Source of the DNA: Mesorhizobium loti
GTDB taxonomy: Bacteria; Pseudomonadota; Alphaproteobacteria; Rhizobiales; Rhizobiaceae
Length of the DNA stretch: 64,000 nt
Direction: 5' to 3'
Assembly: GCA_002356515.1 (NCBI GenBank)
Contig: AP017605.1
Coordinates: 1,116,001-1,180,000 of the forward strand
Shown: one piece after another, positions 26,291 through 38,162 of the stretch
Layout: each line of letters begins with the position of its first letter
Numbering within the stretch: the first letter of the stretch is position 1
Notes under the pieces: model-generated
What the model was told of the DNA's origin: nothing
Database searches by the model: none
What the model saw: only the letters and a program-made list of their open reading frames with translations
Program-made: the position numbers and the translations under genes

Positions 26291-27727
26291 TCAGAAAAAT
26301 GTCTTGGCGGCGGCTTCGGCATAGGTACCGATCGGCCCGCCGATCAGCACATAGAACAGCACGAAGGCGCCGGAGACGCCGAGCACGAGGCGCAGTTCAC
26401 TGGCCATCGGTACGAAGCCACCGACCGGTTCATCGAACCACATGATCTTGATGATGCGCAGATAGTAATAGGCACCGACCACCGAGGCCAGCACGCCAAT
26501 GATCGCCAGCGCGTAGAGGTTGGCGTTGATGGCTGCGAGGAAGACGTACCACTTCCCCCAGAAGCCGGCGAGCGGCGGGATGCCGGCCAGCGAGAACATC
26601 AGGATGGTGAGAATCGTCGCCATGATCGGATTGGTCGAGGCAAGTCCGGCCAGGTCGCTGATCTGTTCGACATTGCCTTCCTTGCGCCGCATGGCGAGGA
26701 TGAAGGCGAAGGTGCCGAGCGTCATCACCAGATAGATCAGCATGTAGATGGCAACACCACGCACGCCGGCCTGGCTGTTGGCGGCAAGGCCGACCAGCGC
26801 GTAGCCCATATGGCCGATCGAGGAATAGGCCATCAGGCGCTTGATGTTGGTCTGGCCGATCGCGGCAAAGGCGCCGAGCGCCATCGAGGCGATCGAGATG
26901 AAGACGATGATCTGCTGCCAGTCGGCGGCGATCGGCTTGAACGCGCCCATGGTGACGCGCACGATCAGCGCCATCGCAGCCATCTTGGGGGCTGCGGCGA
27001 GGAATGCCGTCACCGGCGTCGGCGCGCCCTCATAGACGTCGGGCGTCCACATGTGGAACGGCACCGCCGAGATCTTGAAGGCAAGGCCGGCCAGCACGAA
27101 GACGAGGCCAACCACGAGACCAAGCTGGCGCTCGCCGCTGCCAAGTGCCGAGGCAATTTCCTGGAAGCCGGTGTTGCCGGTGTAGCCGTAGACCAGGCTG
27201 ATGCCGTAGAGCAGCATGCCTGACGACAGCGCGCCAAGGACGAAGTACTTCAGGCCTGCTTCAGTCGAACGCAGATTGTCGCGGTTGATCGCCGCCAGCA
27301 CGTAAATTGCCAGCGACTGCAGTTCGAGGCCGAGATAGAGCCCGATCATGCCGTTGGCCGAGATCATCAGCATCATGCCCAGCGTGCACAGCAGGATCAG
27401 CACCGGATATTCGAACTTGTCGAAATGCTCCGCCTTGGCAAAGCGCATCGACATGACCAGCGTCACCGCCGAGCCGACCAGCGCCAGCACCTTCATGAAG
27501 CGGGAGAACGGATCCTGGATAAAGGCATTGCCATAGGCGCTGCCCAGCCCGGTGGAAAAGATCAGCCAGGCGCCTGCGACCACCAGCACGGCCACGGCAA
27601 GGCCGGTCACGGTGTTGGCGGTGTTGGCGCGCGAATAGGCGCCAACCATCAGCAGCGCGAGCGCACCGATGGCAAGGATCAGCTCGGGCGTCGAGAGCGA
27701 CAGGCTGGAGAGAAGGTCCGGCGTCAT
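26291..27727 (-). CDS. nuoN: NADH-quinone oxidoreductase subunit N
   Basis: 478 aa, about 14 transmembrane helices, antiporter-like subunit. Family marks are [21 protein letters not shown] (conserved Glu), [27 protein letters not shown] (conserved Lys region) and [14 protein letters not shown]. It is part of the proton-pumping membrane arm of complex I. The ATG at 27727 is preferred over the upstream TTG at 27736. It follows nuoM after 18 bp. Confidence 0.95.
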   Translation of the reverse strand: MTPDLLSSLSLSTPELILAIGALALLMVGAYSRANTANTVTGLAVAVLVVAGAWLIFSTGLGSAYGNAFIQDPFSRFMKVLALVGSAVTLVMSMRFAKAEHFDKFEYPVLILLCTLGMMLMISANGMIGLYLGLELQSLAIYVLAAINRDNLRSTEAGLKYFVLGALSSGMLLYGISLVYGYTGNTGFQEIASALGSGERQLGLVVGLVFVLAGLAFKISAVPFHMWTPDVYEGAPTPVTAFLAAAPKMAAMALIVRVTMGAFKPIAADWQQIIVFISIASMALGAFAAIGQTNIKRLMAYSSIGHMGYALVGLAANSQAGVRGVAIYMLIYLVMTLGTFAFILAMRRKEGNVEQISDLAGLASTNPIMATILTILMFSLAGIPPLAGFWGKWYVFLAAINANLYALAIIGVLASVVGAYYYLRIIKIMWFDEPVGGFVPMASELRLVLGVSGAFVLFYVLIGGPIGTYAEAAAKTFF

Positions 27728-27745
27728 GGTTCGCAAAACCTCTGG

Positions 27746-29254
27746 TCAGTTCGCCGCCGCGGTCTGCGCGGCGCCGATGGATGCGGTGACATTGGTGACG
27801 AGCGACTTGACCGATTGGGCCGTCGCATCGAAGACGGGAGCGGGATAGACGCCGAAGAAGATGACCAGCACGACCAGCGGGTAGATGATGAACTTCTCAC
27901 GCGGCGACAGGTCGAGCAGGTTCTTCAGGCTGTCCTTGGTCAGCGCACCGAAAATCACCCGGCGGTAGAGCCAGAGCGCGTAGGCCGCCGACAGGATGAC
28001 GCCGGTGGCGGCGAAGAATGCCACCCAGGTGTTGACCCGGAACACGCCGAGCATGGTCAGGAACTCGCCGACGAAGCCTGACGTGCCCGGCAGGCCGACA
28101 TTGGCCATGGTGAAGACCATGAACACGGTGGCGTATTTCGGCATGTTGTTGACCAGGCCGCCATAGGCCGCGATCTCACGCGTATGCATGCGGTCGTAGA
28201 TGACGCCGACGCACAGGAACAGCGCGCCGGAGACGAGGCCGTGGCTGAGCATCTGGAAGATCGCGCCCTGCACGCCTTCCTGGTTCATGGCGAAGATGCC
28301 CATGGTGACGAAGCCCATATGGGCGACAGACGAATAGGCGATCAGCTTCTTCATATCCTCCTGCATCAGCGCCACCAGCGAGGTGTAGATGATGGCGACG
28401 ACCGACAGCGTGAACACCAGCGGCGCGAACATTTCGGACGCCAGCGGGAACATCGGCAGCGAGAAGCGCAGGAAGCCGTACCCTCCCATTTTCAGGAGAA
28501 TGGCGGCCAGGATAACCGAACCTGCCGTCGGCGCCTCGACGTGGGCATCTGGCAGCCAGGTGTGCACCGGCCACATCGGCATCTTCACCGCGAAGGAGGC
28601 AAAGAAGGCCAGCCACAGCCATGTCTGCATGTTGGCCGGGAATTGGTGCGTCAACAGCGTCGGGATGTCGGTCGTGCCGGACTGATAGAACATCGCCATG
28701 ATGGCAAGCAGCATCAGCACCGAACCGGCAAGCGTATAGAGGAAGAACTTGAACGAGGCATAGACGCGCCGCTTGCCGCCCCAGACGCCGATGATGATGA
28801 ACATCGGGATCAGGCCGGCTTCGAAGAAGACGTAGAACAGCACGATATCCAGCGCGCAGAACACGCCGATCATCAGCGTCTCGAGCAGCAGGAAGGCGAT
28901 CATGTAGGCCTTGACGCGCTTCTCGATCGCTTCCCACGACGCCAGGATGCAGAGCGGCATCAGGAAGGTCGTCAGGATGACGAACAACATGGAAATGCCG
29001 TCGACACCCATATGGTAGGAAATGCCGGAGTCGAGCCAGGCGTATTTCTCGACGAACTGGAAGCCGGCCTGCGAATTGTCGAAGCCGGTCCAGATAAACA
29101 GCGAGATGATGAAGGTGAACGTCGTCGTCAACAACGCGATGGCGCGGATGTTGCGGCGCGCGTTTTCGCTGTCATCCCTGATGAACAGGATCAGCAGCAC
29201 ACCCACCAGCGGCAGGAAGGTGACCAGCGAGAGAAGATTGGACCAGGCGGTCAT
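27746..29254 (-). CDS. nuoM: NADH-quinone oxidoreductase subunit M
   Basis: 502 aa, antiporter-like subunit. [21 protein letters not shown] contains the functionally important glutamate. [26 protein letters not shown] and [13 protein letters not shown] are standard. It is a proton-translocating channel of complex I in the cytoplasmic membrane. The start overlaps the nuoL stop by one base, consistent with translational coupling. Confidence 0.96.
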   Translation of the reverse strand: MTAWSNLLSLVTFLPLVGVLLILFIRDDSENARRNIRAIALLTTTFTFIISLFIWTGFDNSQAGFQFVEKYAWLDSGISYHMGVDGISMLFVILTTFLMPLCILASWEAIEKRVKAYMIAFLLLETLMIGVFCALDIVLFYVFFEAGLIPMFIIIGVWGGKRRVYASFKFFLYTLAGSVLMLLAIMAMFYQSGTTDIPTLLTHQFPANMQTWLWLAFFASFAVKMPMWPVHTWLPDAHVEAPTAGSVILAAILLKMGGYGFLRFSLPMFPLASEMFAPLVFTLSVVAIIYTSLVALMQEDMKKLIAYSSVAHMGFVTMGIFAMNQEGVQGAIFQMLSHGLVSGALFLCVGVIYDRMHTREIAAYGGLVNNMPKYATVFMVFTMANVGLPGTSGFVGEFLTMLGVFRVNTWVAFFAATGVILSAAYALWLYRRVIFGALTKDSLKNLLDLSPREKFIIYPLVVLVIFFGVYPAPVFDATAQSVKSLVTNVTASIGAAQTAAAN

Positions 29255-31227
29255 CAGAGCATCATCCAGGTGACGAGTGCGGCAACGCCGATCAGCATGG
29301 CGAAGGCATAGTGATAGAGGTAGCCGGTCTGCAGCTTGACCACGCGGTTGGTAACATCGACGACGCGCGCCGAAATGCCGTCCGGCCCGAGCCCGTCGAT
29401 AATGGTGCCGTCACCGGTCTTCCACAGGAAATGGCCGAGGCGCTTGGCCGGGCCAACGAACAGGAAGTCGTAAAGCTCGTCGAAATACCACTTGTTGAGC
29501 AGGAAGGCGTAGAGCCCGCGATTCTGCTTCGCAAGGGTCACCGGCATTTCCGGCGAGCGGATGTAGAACTTCCAGGCCAGCGCGAAGCCGATCAGCATGG
29601 CGATGAACGGCGACAGCTCGACCCACAGCGGCAGTTCTTCGATGTCGTGCAGGATGTGGTTGTCCGGCAGTGTGAACAGCGACGCCTTCCAGAACTCGGC
29701 ATAGCCTTCGCCGATAAACGAATTGTGGAAGATGATGCCGGCAAACAGCGCCCCGGCGGCCAGGATGAACAGCGGCACCAGCATCACCGGCGGCGATTCA
29801 TGCACATGATGCATCACCTCATGGCTCGCCCGCGGCTCGCCGTGGAAGGTCATGAAGATCAGCCGCCAGGAATAGAAGGAGGTGAAGCAGGCGGCGATGA
29901 CCAGCAGGATGAAGGCAAAGCCGGCGACCGAGTTATGTCCGGCAAAGGCGGTCTCGATGATGGCGTCCTTGGAGAAGAAGCCGGCGGTGCCGATGACGGT
30001 CACCGGAATGCCGACGCCTGTCAGCGCCAGCGTGCCGATCACCATCATCCAGTAGGTGGTCGGGATAAGCTTCCGTAGGCCACCCATCTTGCGCATGTCC
30101 TGCTCATCGGAGACGGCATGGATGACCGAGCCCGAGCCGAGGAACAGCAGCGCCTTGAAGAAGGCGTGCGTGAACAGATGGAAGATCGCCGCGCCATAGG
30201 CGCCGACGCCGAGCGCCACGAACATGTAGCCGAGCTGCGAGCAGGTCGAATAGGCGATGACGCGTTTGATGTCGTTTTGCACGAGACCGACGGTCGCCGC
30301 GAAGAAGGCGGTGAAGGCACCGATGAAGGTGACAACTGTCAGCGCCGAATGCGACAATTCGAACAGCGGCGACAGCCGTGCCAGCATGAACACGCCCGCC
30401 GTCACCATGGTGGCGGCATGGATGAGCGCCGAGACCGGCGTCGGGCCTTCCATGGCGTCCGGCAGCCAGGTGTGCAGCGGCACCTGCGCCGACTTGCCCA
30501 TGGCACCCATGAACAGCAACAGGCACACGACGGTCATCGCCGTCTGCTTGTCCAGCGCATGGCCAAGGAAGGTCAGCACGGCCGCCCCTTGCGGCGCGCC
30601 TTCGGCCGGAATGAACGTCGCCGCGTTGGCGAAGATGGTGCCGAGATTGACCGAGCCGAACAGCACGAACACGCCGAAAATGCCCAGCGCGAAACCGAAA
30701 TCACCGACACGGTTGACGACGAAGGCCTTGATCGCCGCGGCATTGGCCGACGGCTTCTTGTACCAGAAGCCGATCAGCAGGTAGGACGCCAGACCCACGC
30801 CTTCCCAGCCGAAGAACATCTGCACCAGATTGTCGGCGGTCACCAGCATCAGCATGGCGAAGGTGAACAGCGACAGATAGGCGAAGAAGCGCGGCCGGTT
30901 CGGATCGTGGTGCATGTAGCCGATCGAATAGATGTGGACCAGCGCCGAGACGGTGTTGACCACCACCAGCATCACCACCGTCAGCGTATCGATCCGCAAT
31001 GCCCAGGAGACGTCCAGCCCGCCGGACTGGATCCAGTGCAGCACCGGCACGGTAAACACCTCGCCATGGCCGAAGCCGACGCTGAAGAAAGCAACCCACG
31101 ACAGCACAGCCGAAAACACCAGGAAGCCGGAGGTGATGTATTCGGACGCCTTGGCGCCGAGCGACGTGCCGAACAGGCCGACGATCAGGAAGCCGAGCAG
31201 TGGAAGGAAGACGATGGCCTGATACAT
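29254..31227 (-). CDS. nuoL: NADH-quinone oxidoreductase subunit L
   Basis: 657 aa, the largest antiporter-like subunit. [51 protein letters not shown] and [18 protein letters not shown] are diagnostic. The long C-terminal region corresponds to the lateral helix and anchor helix that brace the membrane arm. Starts [17 protein letters not shown], 10 bp after nuoK's stop. Confidence 0.97.
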   Translation of the reverse strand: MYQAIVFLPLLGFLIVGLFGTSLGAKASEYITSGFLVFSAVLSWVAFFSVGFGHGEVFTVPVLHWIQSGGLDVSWALRIDTLTVVMLVVVNTVSALVHIYSIGYMHHDPNRPRFFAYLSLFTFAMLMLVTADNLVQMFFGWEGVGLASYLLIGFWYKKPSANAAAIKAFVVNRVGDFGFALGIFGVFVLFGSVNLGTIFANAATFIPAEGAPQGAAVLTFLGHALDKQTAMTVVCLLLFMGAMGKSAQVPLHTWLPDAMEGPTPVSALIHAATMVTAGVFMLARLSPLFELSHSALTVVTFIGAFTAFFAATVGLVQNDIKRVIAYSTCSQLGYMFVALGVGAYGAAIFHLFTHAFFKALLFLGSGSVIHAVSDEQDMRKMGGLRKLIPTTYWMMVIGTLALTGVGIPVTVIGTAGFFSKDAIIETAFAGHNSVAGFAFILLVIAACFTSFYSWRLIFMTFHGEPRASHEVMHHVHESPPVMLVPLFILAAGALFAGIIFHNSFIGEGYAEFWKASLFTLPDNHILHDIEELPLWVELSPFIAMLIGFALAWKFYIRSPEMPVTLAKQNRGLYAFLLNKWYFDELYDFLFVGPAKRLGHFLWKTGDGTIIDGLGPDGISARVVDVTNRVVKLQTGYLYHYAFAMLIGVAALVTWMML

Positions 31228-31237
31228 GGTGGTTCCG

Positions 31238-31546
31238 TCAACCCTTCATCTGGTTCACGTCTTCGACCGCGATCGAGCCGCGGTTGCGGAAGAAGACGAC
31301 GAGAATGGCAAGTCCGATGGCAGCCTCGGCGGCAGCGACCGTCAGCACGAACAGCGCGAACACCTGGCCGACGAGGTCATGCAGCGCCGCCGAAAAGGCG
31401 ACGAAATTGATGTTGACCGCGAGCAGGATGAGCTCGACCGACATCAGGATGACGATGATGTTCCTGCGGTTCAGGAAGATGCCGAACACGCCGAGCGTGA
31501 ACAGGATCGCCGATACGGTCAGATAATGCGCGATGCCGACGACCAT
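31238..31546 (-). CDS. nuoK: NADH-quinone oxidoreductase subunit K
   Basis: 102 aa with three membrane helices. The second helix carries the conserved glutamate in [20 protein letters not shown] and the third carries the second glutamate in [12 protein letters not shown]. Both belong to the charged axis of complex I. Its start codon lies 1 bp after the nuoJ stop (31548). Confidence 0.96.
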   Translation of the reverse strand: MVVGIAHYLTVSAILFTLGVFGIFLNRRNIIVILMSVELILLAVNINFVAFSAALHDLVGQVFALFVLTVAAAEAAIGLAILVVFFRNRGSIAVEDVNQMKG

Positions 31547-31547
31547 C

Positions 31548-32168
31548 TCAGACTCCTTCGCCCGACTTGACCTTGCGGATTTCCATGCCGGTGGCCGGCG
31601 TGCGGCCGACCTGGGCTGCGATCGACTGCCGCTTGACCCCTTCCTTGTGGCGCAGCGTCAGCACGATGGCGCCGATCATGGCGACCAGCAGGATGAGGCC
31701 CGAAATCTGGAAGTAGTAGAGGTAGTCGGTATAGAGGATGTCGCCGAGTGCGGCCGTGTTCGAGCGCGCGGCGAGATCGGGAATAGGCTTCGAAACCGTC
31801 GCGGCCAGCTTCGGTGCGAATGTGTAGCCGCCCAGCACCACGATCAGCTCCGCCGCCAGGATCAGCCCGACCAGCGCGCCGATCGGCGCGTATTGCAGGG
31901 CGCCTTCCTTCATCTCGGCGAAATCGACGTCGAGCATCATGACGACGAACAGGAACAGCACCATGACCGCGCCGACATAGACGACGAGCAGGATCATCGC
32001 CAGGAACTCGGCGCCGGTCAGCATGAACAGGCCGGCGGCGTTGAAGAAGGTCAGGATCAGGAACAGCACCGAATGCACGGGGTTGCGCGACGAAATGACC
32101 ATGAACGCCGACGCCACGGCGACAAAGGCGAAGAGGTAGAAGAAGGCCGCCTCTAGTCCACTCAGCAT
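31548..32168 (-). CDS. nuoJ: NADH-quinone oxidoreductase subunit J
   Basis: 206 aa, five membrane helices, starting [21 protein letters not shown]. The conserved helix-3 stretch [22 protein letters not shown], with the pi-bulge tyrosine/glycine region, is clear. The ATG at 32168 is family-consistent; the in-frame extension to 32300 runs through the palindromic intergenic element and is not coding. The 234-bp gap to nuoI is the longest in the operon. Confidence 0.95.
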   Translation of the reverse strand: MLSGLEAAFFYLFAFVAVASAFMVISSRNPVHSVLFLILTFFNAAGLFMLTGAEFLAMILLVVYVGAVMVLFLFVVMMLDVDFAEMKEGALQYAPIGALVGLILAAELIVVLGGYTFAPKLAATVSKPIPDLAARSNTAALGDILYTDYLYYFQISGLILLVAMIGAIVLTLRHKEGVKRQSIAAQVGRTPATGMEIRKVKSGEGV

Positions 32169-32191
32169 TGGGGTTCCCCCGGGTTCCTGTC

Positions 32192-32215
32192 CAAACAGGA
32201 CGTTCGTCCTGTTTG
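32192..32215. repeat. Palindrome 1 of the nuoI-nuoJ gap
   Basis: Perfect inverted repeat: 10-bp arms (32192-32201 and 32206-32215) around a 4-nt centre. On the - strand transcript it would form a stable hairpin about 24 nt before the nuoJ start. Confidence 0.7.
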
Positions 32216-32258
32216 ATTTCTGCGACCGCCTCCGGTCGTCAAGTTGCGTGTTCCTATC

Positions 32259-32302
32259 GCATGTTCCGATCGGGTTGAAAGACCCGATCGAAAGAAACAT
32301 GC
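32259..32302. repeat. Palindrome 2 of the nuoI-nuoJ gap
   Basis: Nine-base arms CGATCGGGT (32267-32275) and ACCCGATCG (32282-32290) pair perfectly around a 6-nt loop. Outer arms GCATGTT (32259-32265) and AACATGC (32296-32302) extend the stem across small bulges. Confidence 0.7.
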
Positions 32303-32320
32303 GACACTCTTTTCATCCGG

Positions 32321-32367
32321 AGGATGATCTGGTCCGAAAAGTCTGCAACTTTTCGGGGTCATCCTCT
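32321..32367. repeat. Palindrome 3 of the nuoI-nuoJ gap
   Basis: Nine-base arms CCGAAAAGT (32335-32343) and ACTTTTCGG (32349-32357) around a 5-nt loop, with outer 8-bp arms GAGGATGA (32321-32328) and TCATCCTC (32360-32367). The CCGAAAAGT...ACTTTTCGG core resembles short palindromic intergenic elements widespread in rhizobial genomes (RIME/REP-like), from memory. Confidence 0.65.
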
Positions 32368-32402
32368 GGACGAGGCCCCTCGCCCCGTCCATGCGTCAAA
32401 TA

Positions 32403-32894
32403 TCAGCGGTACGGCGCATCCAGCGAGATGTTGCGCGCCAGTTCGCGCTCCCACCGGTCGCCATTCGCCAGCAGCTTGTCCTTGTCGTAGTAGAGTTCCT
32501 CGCGCGTCTCCGTCGCGAACTCGAAATTCGGCCCCTCCACGATGGCGTCGACCGGGCAGGCTTCCTGGCAGAAGCCACAATAGATGCACTTCACCATGTC
32601 GATGTCATAACGCACCGTGCGGCGCGTGCCGTCATTGCGGCGCGGGCCGGCCTCGATGGTGATGGCCTGCGCCGGGCAGATTGCTTCGCACAATTTGCAG
32701 GCGATGCAGCGTTCCTCGCCATTGGGATAACGGCGCAGTGCATGCTCGCCCCGGAAGCGCGGGCTGGTAGGCCCCTTCTCGTGCGGATAGTTGATCGTCT
32801 CCTTCGGCGCGAAGAACTGGCGCATCGACAGGAAGAAGGCGCTGACGAAATCCTGCAGCAGCAGCGATTTGGCGGCTTGGCCGAGAGCGGACAT
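32403..32894 (-). CDS. nuoI: NADH-quinone oxidoreductase subunit I
   Basis: 163 aa, starting [20 protein letters not shown]. Two [4Fe-4S] motifs, [12 protein letters not shown] and [16 protein letters not shown], carry clusters N6a and N6b that pass electrons toward quinone. The start overlaps the nuoH stop by one base. A longer in-frame ORF reaching 33617 is antisense-type shadow sequence over nuoH and is not coding. The C-terminus ends DAPYR. Confidence 0.96.
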   Translation of the reverse strand: MSALGQAAKSLLLQDFVSAFFLSMRQFFAPKETINYPHEKGPTSPRFRGEHALRRYPNGEERCIACKLCEAICPAQAITIEAGPRRNDGTRRTVRYDIDMVKCIYCGFCQEACPVDAIVEGPNFEFATETREELYYDKDKLLANGDRWERELARNISLDAPYR

Positions 32895-33937
32895 CACGCA
32901 AACCCCGTGATCTTGAGGAAGGCTGCGGTGGCGACCACCATGAACAGCGAGATCGGCAGGAACACTTTCCAGCCCAGCCGCATCAGCTGGTCGTAGCGGT
33001 AGCGCGGCACGAAGGCCTTCACCATGGAGATGCCGAAGAACACGAAGCACACCTTCAGCACGAACCAGATGACGCCGGGCACCCAGGTGAAGGGCGCGAA
33101 GTCGAAGGGCGGCAGCCAGCCGCCGAGGAACAGGATGGTGGCCAGCGCGCACATCAGGACGATGGCGACATATTCGCCGAGGAAGAACAGCAGGAACGGC
33201 GTCGACGAATATTCGACCATGTGGCCGGCGACCAGCTCCGATTCGGCTTCCACCAGATCGAAAGGCGGCCGGTTCGTCTCGGCCAGCGCCGAAATGAAGA
33301 AGATGATGAACATCGGGAACAGCGCCAGCCAGTTCCAGTCGAGGAACGTGTTGGGCAGGCCAAGCCGCGTACCAAGCCCACCCTGCTGCGACAGCACGAT
33401 ATCGCTGAGGTTGAGCGAACCGGCGGTGAGCAGCACGGTAACGATGACGAAGCCGATCGAGACTTCGTAGGACACCATCTGCGCCGCCGAACGCAGCGCG
33501 CCGAGGAACGGATATTTCGAGTTGGACGCCCAGCCGCCCATGATCACGCCATAGACCTCGAGCGAGGAGATGGCGAAGACATAGAGGATGCCGACATTGA
33601 CGTTGGCGATCGCCCAACCCTGGTTGACCGGAATGACCGCCCAGGCCGAGATCGCCAGCACCGCCGACACCAGCGGCGCCAGCAGGAAAACGCCCTTGTT
33701 GGCGCCGGACGGGATGACCGGTTCCTTGAAGACGAATTTCAACAGATCGGCGAAAGCCTGCAGCGTGCCCCAGGGGCCGACGACATTCGGGCCACGGCGC
33801 AACTGCACCGCCGCCCAGATCTTGCGATCGGCGTAGAGGATGTAGGCGACGAAGACCAGCAGCACCACGATCAGCACGACCGACTTCAAGAGGATCAGCA
33901 GCGCCGGCAGCACGTAGAAGGAGAAGAAGGTGTCCAT
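32894..33937 (-). CDS. nuoH: NADH-quinone oxidoreductase subunit H
   Basis: 347 aa with about eight membrane helices. Diagnostic stretches are [37 protein letters not shown], and [20 protein letters not shown], which forms part of the quinone chamber. The ATG at 33937 ([11 protein letters not shown]) is the family-like start; the 16-codon extension overlaps the nuoG end. Confidence 0.96.
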   Translation of the reverse strand: MDTFFSFYVLPALLILLKSVVLIVVLLVFVAYILYADRKIWAAVQLRRGPNVVGPWGTLQAFADLLKFVFKEPVIPSGANKGVFLLAPLVSAVLAISAWAVIPVNQGWAIANVNVGILYVFAISSLEVYGVIMGGWASNSKYPFLGALRSAAQMVSYEVSIGFVIVTVLLTAGSLNLSDIVLSQQGGLGTRLGLPNTFLDWNWLALFPMFIIFFISALAETNRPPFDLVEAESELVAGHMVEYSSTPFLLFFLGEYVAIVLMCALATILFLGGWLPPFDFAPFTWVPGVIWFVLKVCFVFFGISMVKAFVPRYRYDQLMRLGWKVFLPISLFMVVATAAFLKITGFA

Positions 33938-33939
33938 GC

Positions 33940-36021
33940 TTATTCCGCCGCCTGCTTGAGGCCGCTCTTGGCCAGTGCCGAGCATTCCGCCATCACGGCG
34001 GACGCCCGCGCGATCGGGTTGGTCAGGTAGAAATCCTTGACCGGCGAGGTGAAGGTGCCCTTGTTCAGCCGCCCGCCAAGCTTCGCCACATTGGCGATAT
34101 CCTCGGCATTGCCGGCCGCGACCTGATCGATGCGGGCCAGATGCGGGTATTCACCATAGAGCTTCGCGCGCAGCTGCGGCAGCGAGTCGAATGGCAGCTT
34201 CTTGCCCAGCACGTCGGACAGGGCGCGCAATATCGCCCAATCCTCGCGGGCATCGCCCGGTGCGAAGCCGGCCCGGTTGGTCTGCTGCACGCGCCCTTCG
34301 GTGTTGACGTAGGTGCCAGACTTTTCCGTGTAGGCAGCAGCCGGCAGGATGACGTTGGCGCGGTGTGCGCCCTGGTCGCCATGCGTGCCGATATAGACGA
34401 CGAAGGCGCCGCCGGTCTTGCCCATGTCGATCTCGTCGGCGCCGAGCAGGAACAGCACGTCCGTCTCGCCCAGCATGCCGGCGACATCCTTGCCGCCCTC
34501 GCCCGGCACGAAGCCGAGATCGAGGCCGCCGACTCTGGCCGCCGCATTGTGCAGCACAGCAAAGCCGTTCCAGTCGGCGCGGGCGGCGTTGACAGAAGCA
34601 GCGAGCTTCGCCGCCTGGCCAAGCACCGCCGCGCCATCGGCGCGCGCCAGAGCGCCCTGGCCGACGATGATCAGCGGGTGCGTCGCCTTCTTCAGCGTCT
34701 GGAAGAACTTGCCATTGCCGTCGGCCAGATCCTTCAGCGAATCCGGTCCGGCGCCCAGCAATTCGTACTCGTAGCGCGTATCGCCGACATCGCCGATGAC
34801 GCCGACCGGCAGATTGCCGACCCGCCAGCGCTTGCGGATGCGCGCATTGAGCACCGAAGCTTCATAGCGCGGGTTGGCGCCGATGATCAGCACCGCGTCG
34901 GCCTGCTCGATGCCTTCGATGGTCGGATTGAAGATGTAGCTGGCGCGGCCGAGCGACGGATCGAGTGCGGCGCCATCCTGGCGGCAGTCGGTGTTCTTCG
35001 AACCGAGCGAAGCCATCAGCTGCTTCAGCGCGTAGATTTCTTCCACCGCAGCGAGATCGCCTGATATGGCGCCGATCTTCTCAGGCGCGGCCTTCGACAC
35101 CGCGTCCTTGATCGCGGCAAACGCCTCGGCCCAACTCGCCGGAACCAGCTTGCCGTCCTTGCGCACATAGGGGCGGTCAAGGCGCTGCGTGCGCAGCCCG
35201 TCCCAGATGAAGCGGGTCTTGTCGGAAATCCACTCCTCGTTCACCTGCTCGTTGACGCGCGGCAGGATGCGCATCACTTCGCGACCACGGCTATCGACGC
35301 GGATCGCCGAGCCGACAGCGTCCATCACGTCGATGGATTCGGTCTTGGTCAGCTCCCACGGCCGCGCCTGGAAGGCAAACGGCTTGGAGGTCAGCGCACC
35401 GACGGGGCAGAGATCGATGACATTGCCCTGCAATTCCGAAGTCATCGCGCTTTCGAGATAGGTGGTGATCTCGGCATCCTCGCCACGGCCGATCAGGCCG
35501 AGTTCGGAAATGCCGGCGACTTCCGTGGTGAAGCGGACGCAGCGCGTGCAATGGATGCAGCGGTTCATCACCGTCTTGACCAGCGGGCCGATATACTTGT
35601 CTTCGACCGCGCGCTTGTTCTCGTGATAGCGCGAGGAATCGACGCCGAAGGCCATCGCCTGGTCCTGCAGGTCGCACTCGCCACCCTGGTCGCAGATCGG
35701 GCAATCCAGCGGATGGTTGATCAGCAGGAACTCCATCACGCCTTCCCGGGCCTTCTTGACCATCGGCGTGTTGGTGAAGATTTCCGGCGGCTCGCCATTG
35801 GGGCCGGGGCGCAAGTCGCGCACGCCCATGGCGCAGGAGGCCTGCGGCTTGGGCGGCCCGCCCTTCACCTCGATCAGGCACATGCGGCAATTGCCGGCGA
35901 TCGACAGCCGCTCATGGAAGCAGAAGCGCGGCACTTCCGCGCCCGCGTCTTCCGCCGCCTGCAGCAGCGTGTAGTGGTCGGGTACAGTGATCTCTTTCCC
36001 GTCGACCTTGAGCTTTGCCAT
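33940..36021 (-). CDS. nuoG: NADH-quinone oxidoreductase subunit G
   Basis: 693 aa. N-terminal [2Fe-2S] ligands are in [21 protein letters not shown], followed by the His/Cys region [15 protein letters not shown] and the [4Fe-4S] motif [11 protein letters not shown] molybdopterin-oxidoreductase-like domain without catalytic role follows, ending in a short extension after [18 protein letters not shown]. It is the large peripheral-arm subunit that carries several electron-transfer clusters. It is separated from the upstream HHH-protein gene by 74 bp. Confidence 0.96.
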   Translation of the reverse strand: MAKLKVDGKEITVPDHYTLLQAAEDAGAEVPRFCFHERLSIAGNCRMCLIEVKGGPPKPQASCAMGVRDLRPGPNGEPPEIFTNTPMVKKAREGVMEFLLINHPLDCPICDQGGECDLQDQAMAFGVDSSRYHENKRAVEDKYIGPLVKTVMNRCIHCTRCVRFTTEVAGISELGLIGRGEDAEITTYLESAMTSELQGNVIDLCPVGALTSKPFAFQARPWELTKTESIDVMDAVGSAIRVDSRGREVMRILPRVNEQVNEEWISDKTRFIWDGLRTQRLDRPYVRKDGKLVPASWAEAFAAIKDAVSKAAPEKIGAISGDLAAVEEIYALKQLMASLGSKNTDCRQDGAALDPSLGRASYIFNPTIEGIEQADAVLIIGANPRYEASVLNARIRKRWRVGNLPVGVIGDVGDTRYEYELLGAGPDSLKDLADGNGKFFQTLKKATHPLIIVGQGALARADGAAVLGQAAKLAASVNAARADWNGFAVLHNAAARVGGLDLGFVPGEGGKDVAGMLGETDVLFLLGADEIDMGKTGGAFVVYIGTHGDQGAHRANVILPAAAYTEKSGTYVNTEGRVQQTNRAGFAPGDAREDWAILRALSDVLGKKLPFDSLPQLRAKLYGEYPHLARIDQVAAGNAEDIANVAKLGGRLNKGTFTSPVKDFYLTNPIARASAVMAECSALAKSGLKQAAE

Positions 36022-36095
36022 ATCGCTTCAGACCCCTGCGGATTTCCCGCAATCTCATTTCCCGGGCGCGGCAGACGCAGCGTCCGGCATTTCAT

Positions 36096-36785
36096 TCACT
36101 TCTTCACAGCCAGCACAGCCGCCTGGGCGGTCCAGTCGTCGCGGCCGATGCGGCCGTTGAACGACAGATAGTCGTCGACCCAGGCGATCTCCTGAGGTGA
36201 CCACGCGGCGATCTGGGCATATGTCCAGATACCGAGCCCGTTCAGCACCTTTTCCAGCTTCGGGCCGATGCCCGAAATCGCCTTGAGGTCCGACGGTTTC
36301 GCCGGCTTGTCGATAGCCTTGGGCTGGCGGAAATCCTCAGGCAGCAGCACATCGGCGGCCTCGCCCGTTGCCGGAGCGACATTCACCGCCGGCGCCGTGG
36401 TGGCGGCTTCCTTGGCAGCGATGTCCGTGACCTCCTGCGCGAAGGACTGCGCCTCGGCAATCAGGGTCTTGGTCGTCGCCCGCGCCTTGATGGACGACGT
36501 GTCCTCGAATTGCTCGACGCGCGCCTCGAAATCCTCGATCAGCGGCTGCATCAGGCGCTGCGATGCCTCGGCGGCTCCTGTGAGCGCGCCCAGCCAGACG
36601 CCGAAGGCGTGGTTGGCGAGCCCGATGCCAAGCGCCGACATCGCCGCCGCACCCGCGACAGGATGCACGAAAAGGTTGACGGCGCTGGCCATCTCCTTCG
36701 GCATCATCCTGGTCAGGTCCTGGTTCATCTTCTCGATCTGGTCCAAATTGGGCATCATTGGGTAGGGTGTCGAATACGCCGCCAT
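36096..36785 (-). CDS. HHH-domain protein inserted between nuoF and nuoG
   Basis: 229 aa. The N-terminal half contains hydrophobic helices (VAGAAAMSALGIGLANHAFG) and a helical segment rich in Ala/Glu. It resembles a membrane-associated or phasin-like protein, an impression only. The C-terminal ~60 residues, from DLKAISGIGPKLEKVLNGLG to RIGRDDWTAQA, are a helix-hairpin-helix (COG3743-like) domain matching the NuoE C-terminal domain at about 38 of 60 positions by eye. GGAGA precedes the ATG. It may be an accessory or assembly factor of complex I; no catalytic motif is visible. Confidence 0.75.
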   Translation of the reverse strand: MAAYSTPYPMMPNLDQIEKMNQDLTRMMPKEMASAVNLFVHPVAGAAAMSALGIGLANHAFGVWLGALTGAAEASQRLMQPLIEDFEARVEQFEDTSSIKARATTKTLIAEAQSFAQEVTDIAAKEAATTAPAVNVAPATGEAADVLLPEDFRQPKAIDKPAKPSDLKAISGIGPKLEKVLNGLGIWTYAQIAAWSPQEIAWVDDYLSFNGRIGRDDWTAQAAVLAVKK

Positions 36786-36847
36786 AGAGTTCTCCTGGTC
36801 GTTTCTTCGTTCGCCCCGCCCCGTTATTCCCAAACTCACAAATTCGT

Positions 36848-38152
36848 CTATTCGGCCGCCACCATCACCGGTTCGGCCCGGTGCGCGTTGCGCGAAAACT
36901 CGTCGATGCGGCGCTCCACCTCGCCACGGAAATGCCGCATCAGGCCCTGGATCGGCCATGCCGCGGCATCGCCCAGCGCGCAGATCGTGTGGCCCTCGAC
37001 CTGCTTGGTGACGTCGAGCAACATGTCGATCTCGCGCTTCTGCGCCTCGCCGCGCACCAGCCGTTCCATCACCCGCCACATCCAGCCGGTGCCTTCGCGG
37101 CACGGCGTGCACTGGCCGCAGCTCTCATGCTTGTAGAAATAGGACAGCCGCGCGATCGCCTTCACGACATCGGTCGACTTGTCCATGACGATGACGGCCG
37201 CTGTGCCGAGGCCGGATTTGAGGTCGCGCAACGCGTCGAAATCCATCGGCGTGTCGATGATCTGCTCTGCCGGCACCAGCGGCACCGAGGCGCCGCCCGG
37301 AATGACCGCGAGCAGATTGTCCCAGCCGCCGCGGATGCCGCCGCAATGCGTCTCGATCAGTTCGCGGAACGGGATCGACATCGCCTCTTCGACGGTGCAC
37401 GGGTTGTTGACGTGGCCCGACACGCAGAACAGCTTGGTGCCGACATTGTTGGGCCGGCCGAAGGACGAGAACCAGGCCGCGCCACGGCGCAGGATGGTCG
37501 GCGCCACCGCGATCGACTCGACATTGTTCACGGTTGTCGGACAACCGTACAGCCCAACATTGGCCGGGAATGGTGGCTTCAGCCTGGGCTGGCCCTTCTT
37601 GCCTTCGAGGCTCTCCAGCAGCGCCGTCTCCTCGCCGCAAATATAGGCGCCGGCGCCATGATGCATGTAGACGTCGAAATCGTAGCCTGACGTGTTGCCC
37701 TTGCCGATCAGTTTGGCCTCATAGGCCTCCTCGATGGCGCGCTGCAGCGCCTCGCGCTCGCGGATGAATTCGCCGCGTACGTAGATGTAGGCGGCAACCG
37801 CGCCCATGGCGAAACCGGCGAGCAAGGCGCCCTCGACCAGCGTGTGCGGATCGTTGCGCAGGATGTCGCGGTCCTTGCAGGTGCCGGGTTCGGATTCGTC
37901 GGCATTGATGACCAGATAGCTCGGCCGGCCGTCGCTCTGCTTGGGCATGAACGACCATTTGAGGCCGGTCGGGAAGCCGGCGCCGCCACGGCCGCGCAGG
38001 CCCGACGCCTTCATCTCGTTGACGATCCATTCGCGCCCCTTGGCGACGATGCCGGGCGTGTTGTCCCAGGCGCCGCGCGCCATCGCGCCAGCCAGCGACT
38101 TGTCGAAGAGGCCGTAGATGTTGGTGAAGATGCGGTCTTTGTCCTGAAGCAT
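36848..38152 (-). CDS. nuoF: NADH-quinone oxidoreductase subunit F
   Basis: 434 aa. The FMN/NADH site is marked by [16 protein letters not shown] and by [19 protein letters not shown]. The N3 [4Fe-4S] ligands are in [12 protein letters not shown], with the fourth Cys in [12 protein letters not shown]. It oxidises NADH and feeds electrons into complex I. The ATG at 38152 ([14 protein letters not shown]) fits the family; the in-frame extension to 38281 is NuoE sequence in another frame. It ends with a short MVAAE tail. Confidence 0.96.
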   Translation of the reverse strand: MLQDKDRIFTNIYGLFDKSLAGAMARGAWDNTPGIVAKGREWIVNEMKASGLRGRGGAGFPTGLKWSFMPKQSDGRPSYLVINADESEPGTCKDRDILRNDPHTLVEGALLAGFAMGAVAAYIYVRGEFIREREALQRAIEEAYEAKLIGKGNTSGYDFDVYMHHGAGAYICGEETALLESLEGKKGQPRLKPPFPANVGLYGCPTTVNNVESIAVAPTILRRGAAWFSSFGRPNNVGTKLFCVSGHVNNPCTVEEAMSIPFRELIETHCGGIRGGWDNLLAVIPGGASVPLVPAEQIIDTPMDFDALRDLKSGLGTAAVIVMDKSTDVVKAIARLSYFYKHESCGQCTPCREGTGWMWRVMERLVRGEAQKREIDMLLDVTKQVEGHTICALGDAAAWPIQGLMRHFRGEVERRIDEFSRNAHRAEPVMVAAE

Positions 38153-38162
38153 TTTTCGTCCC

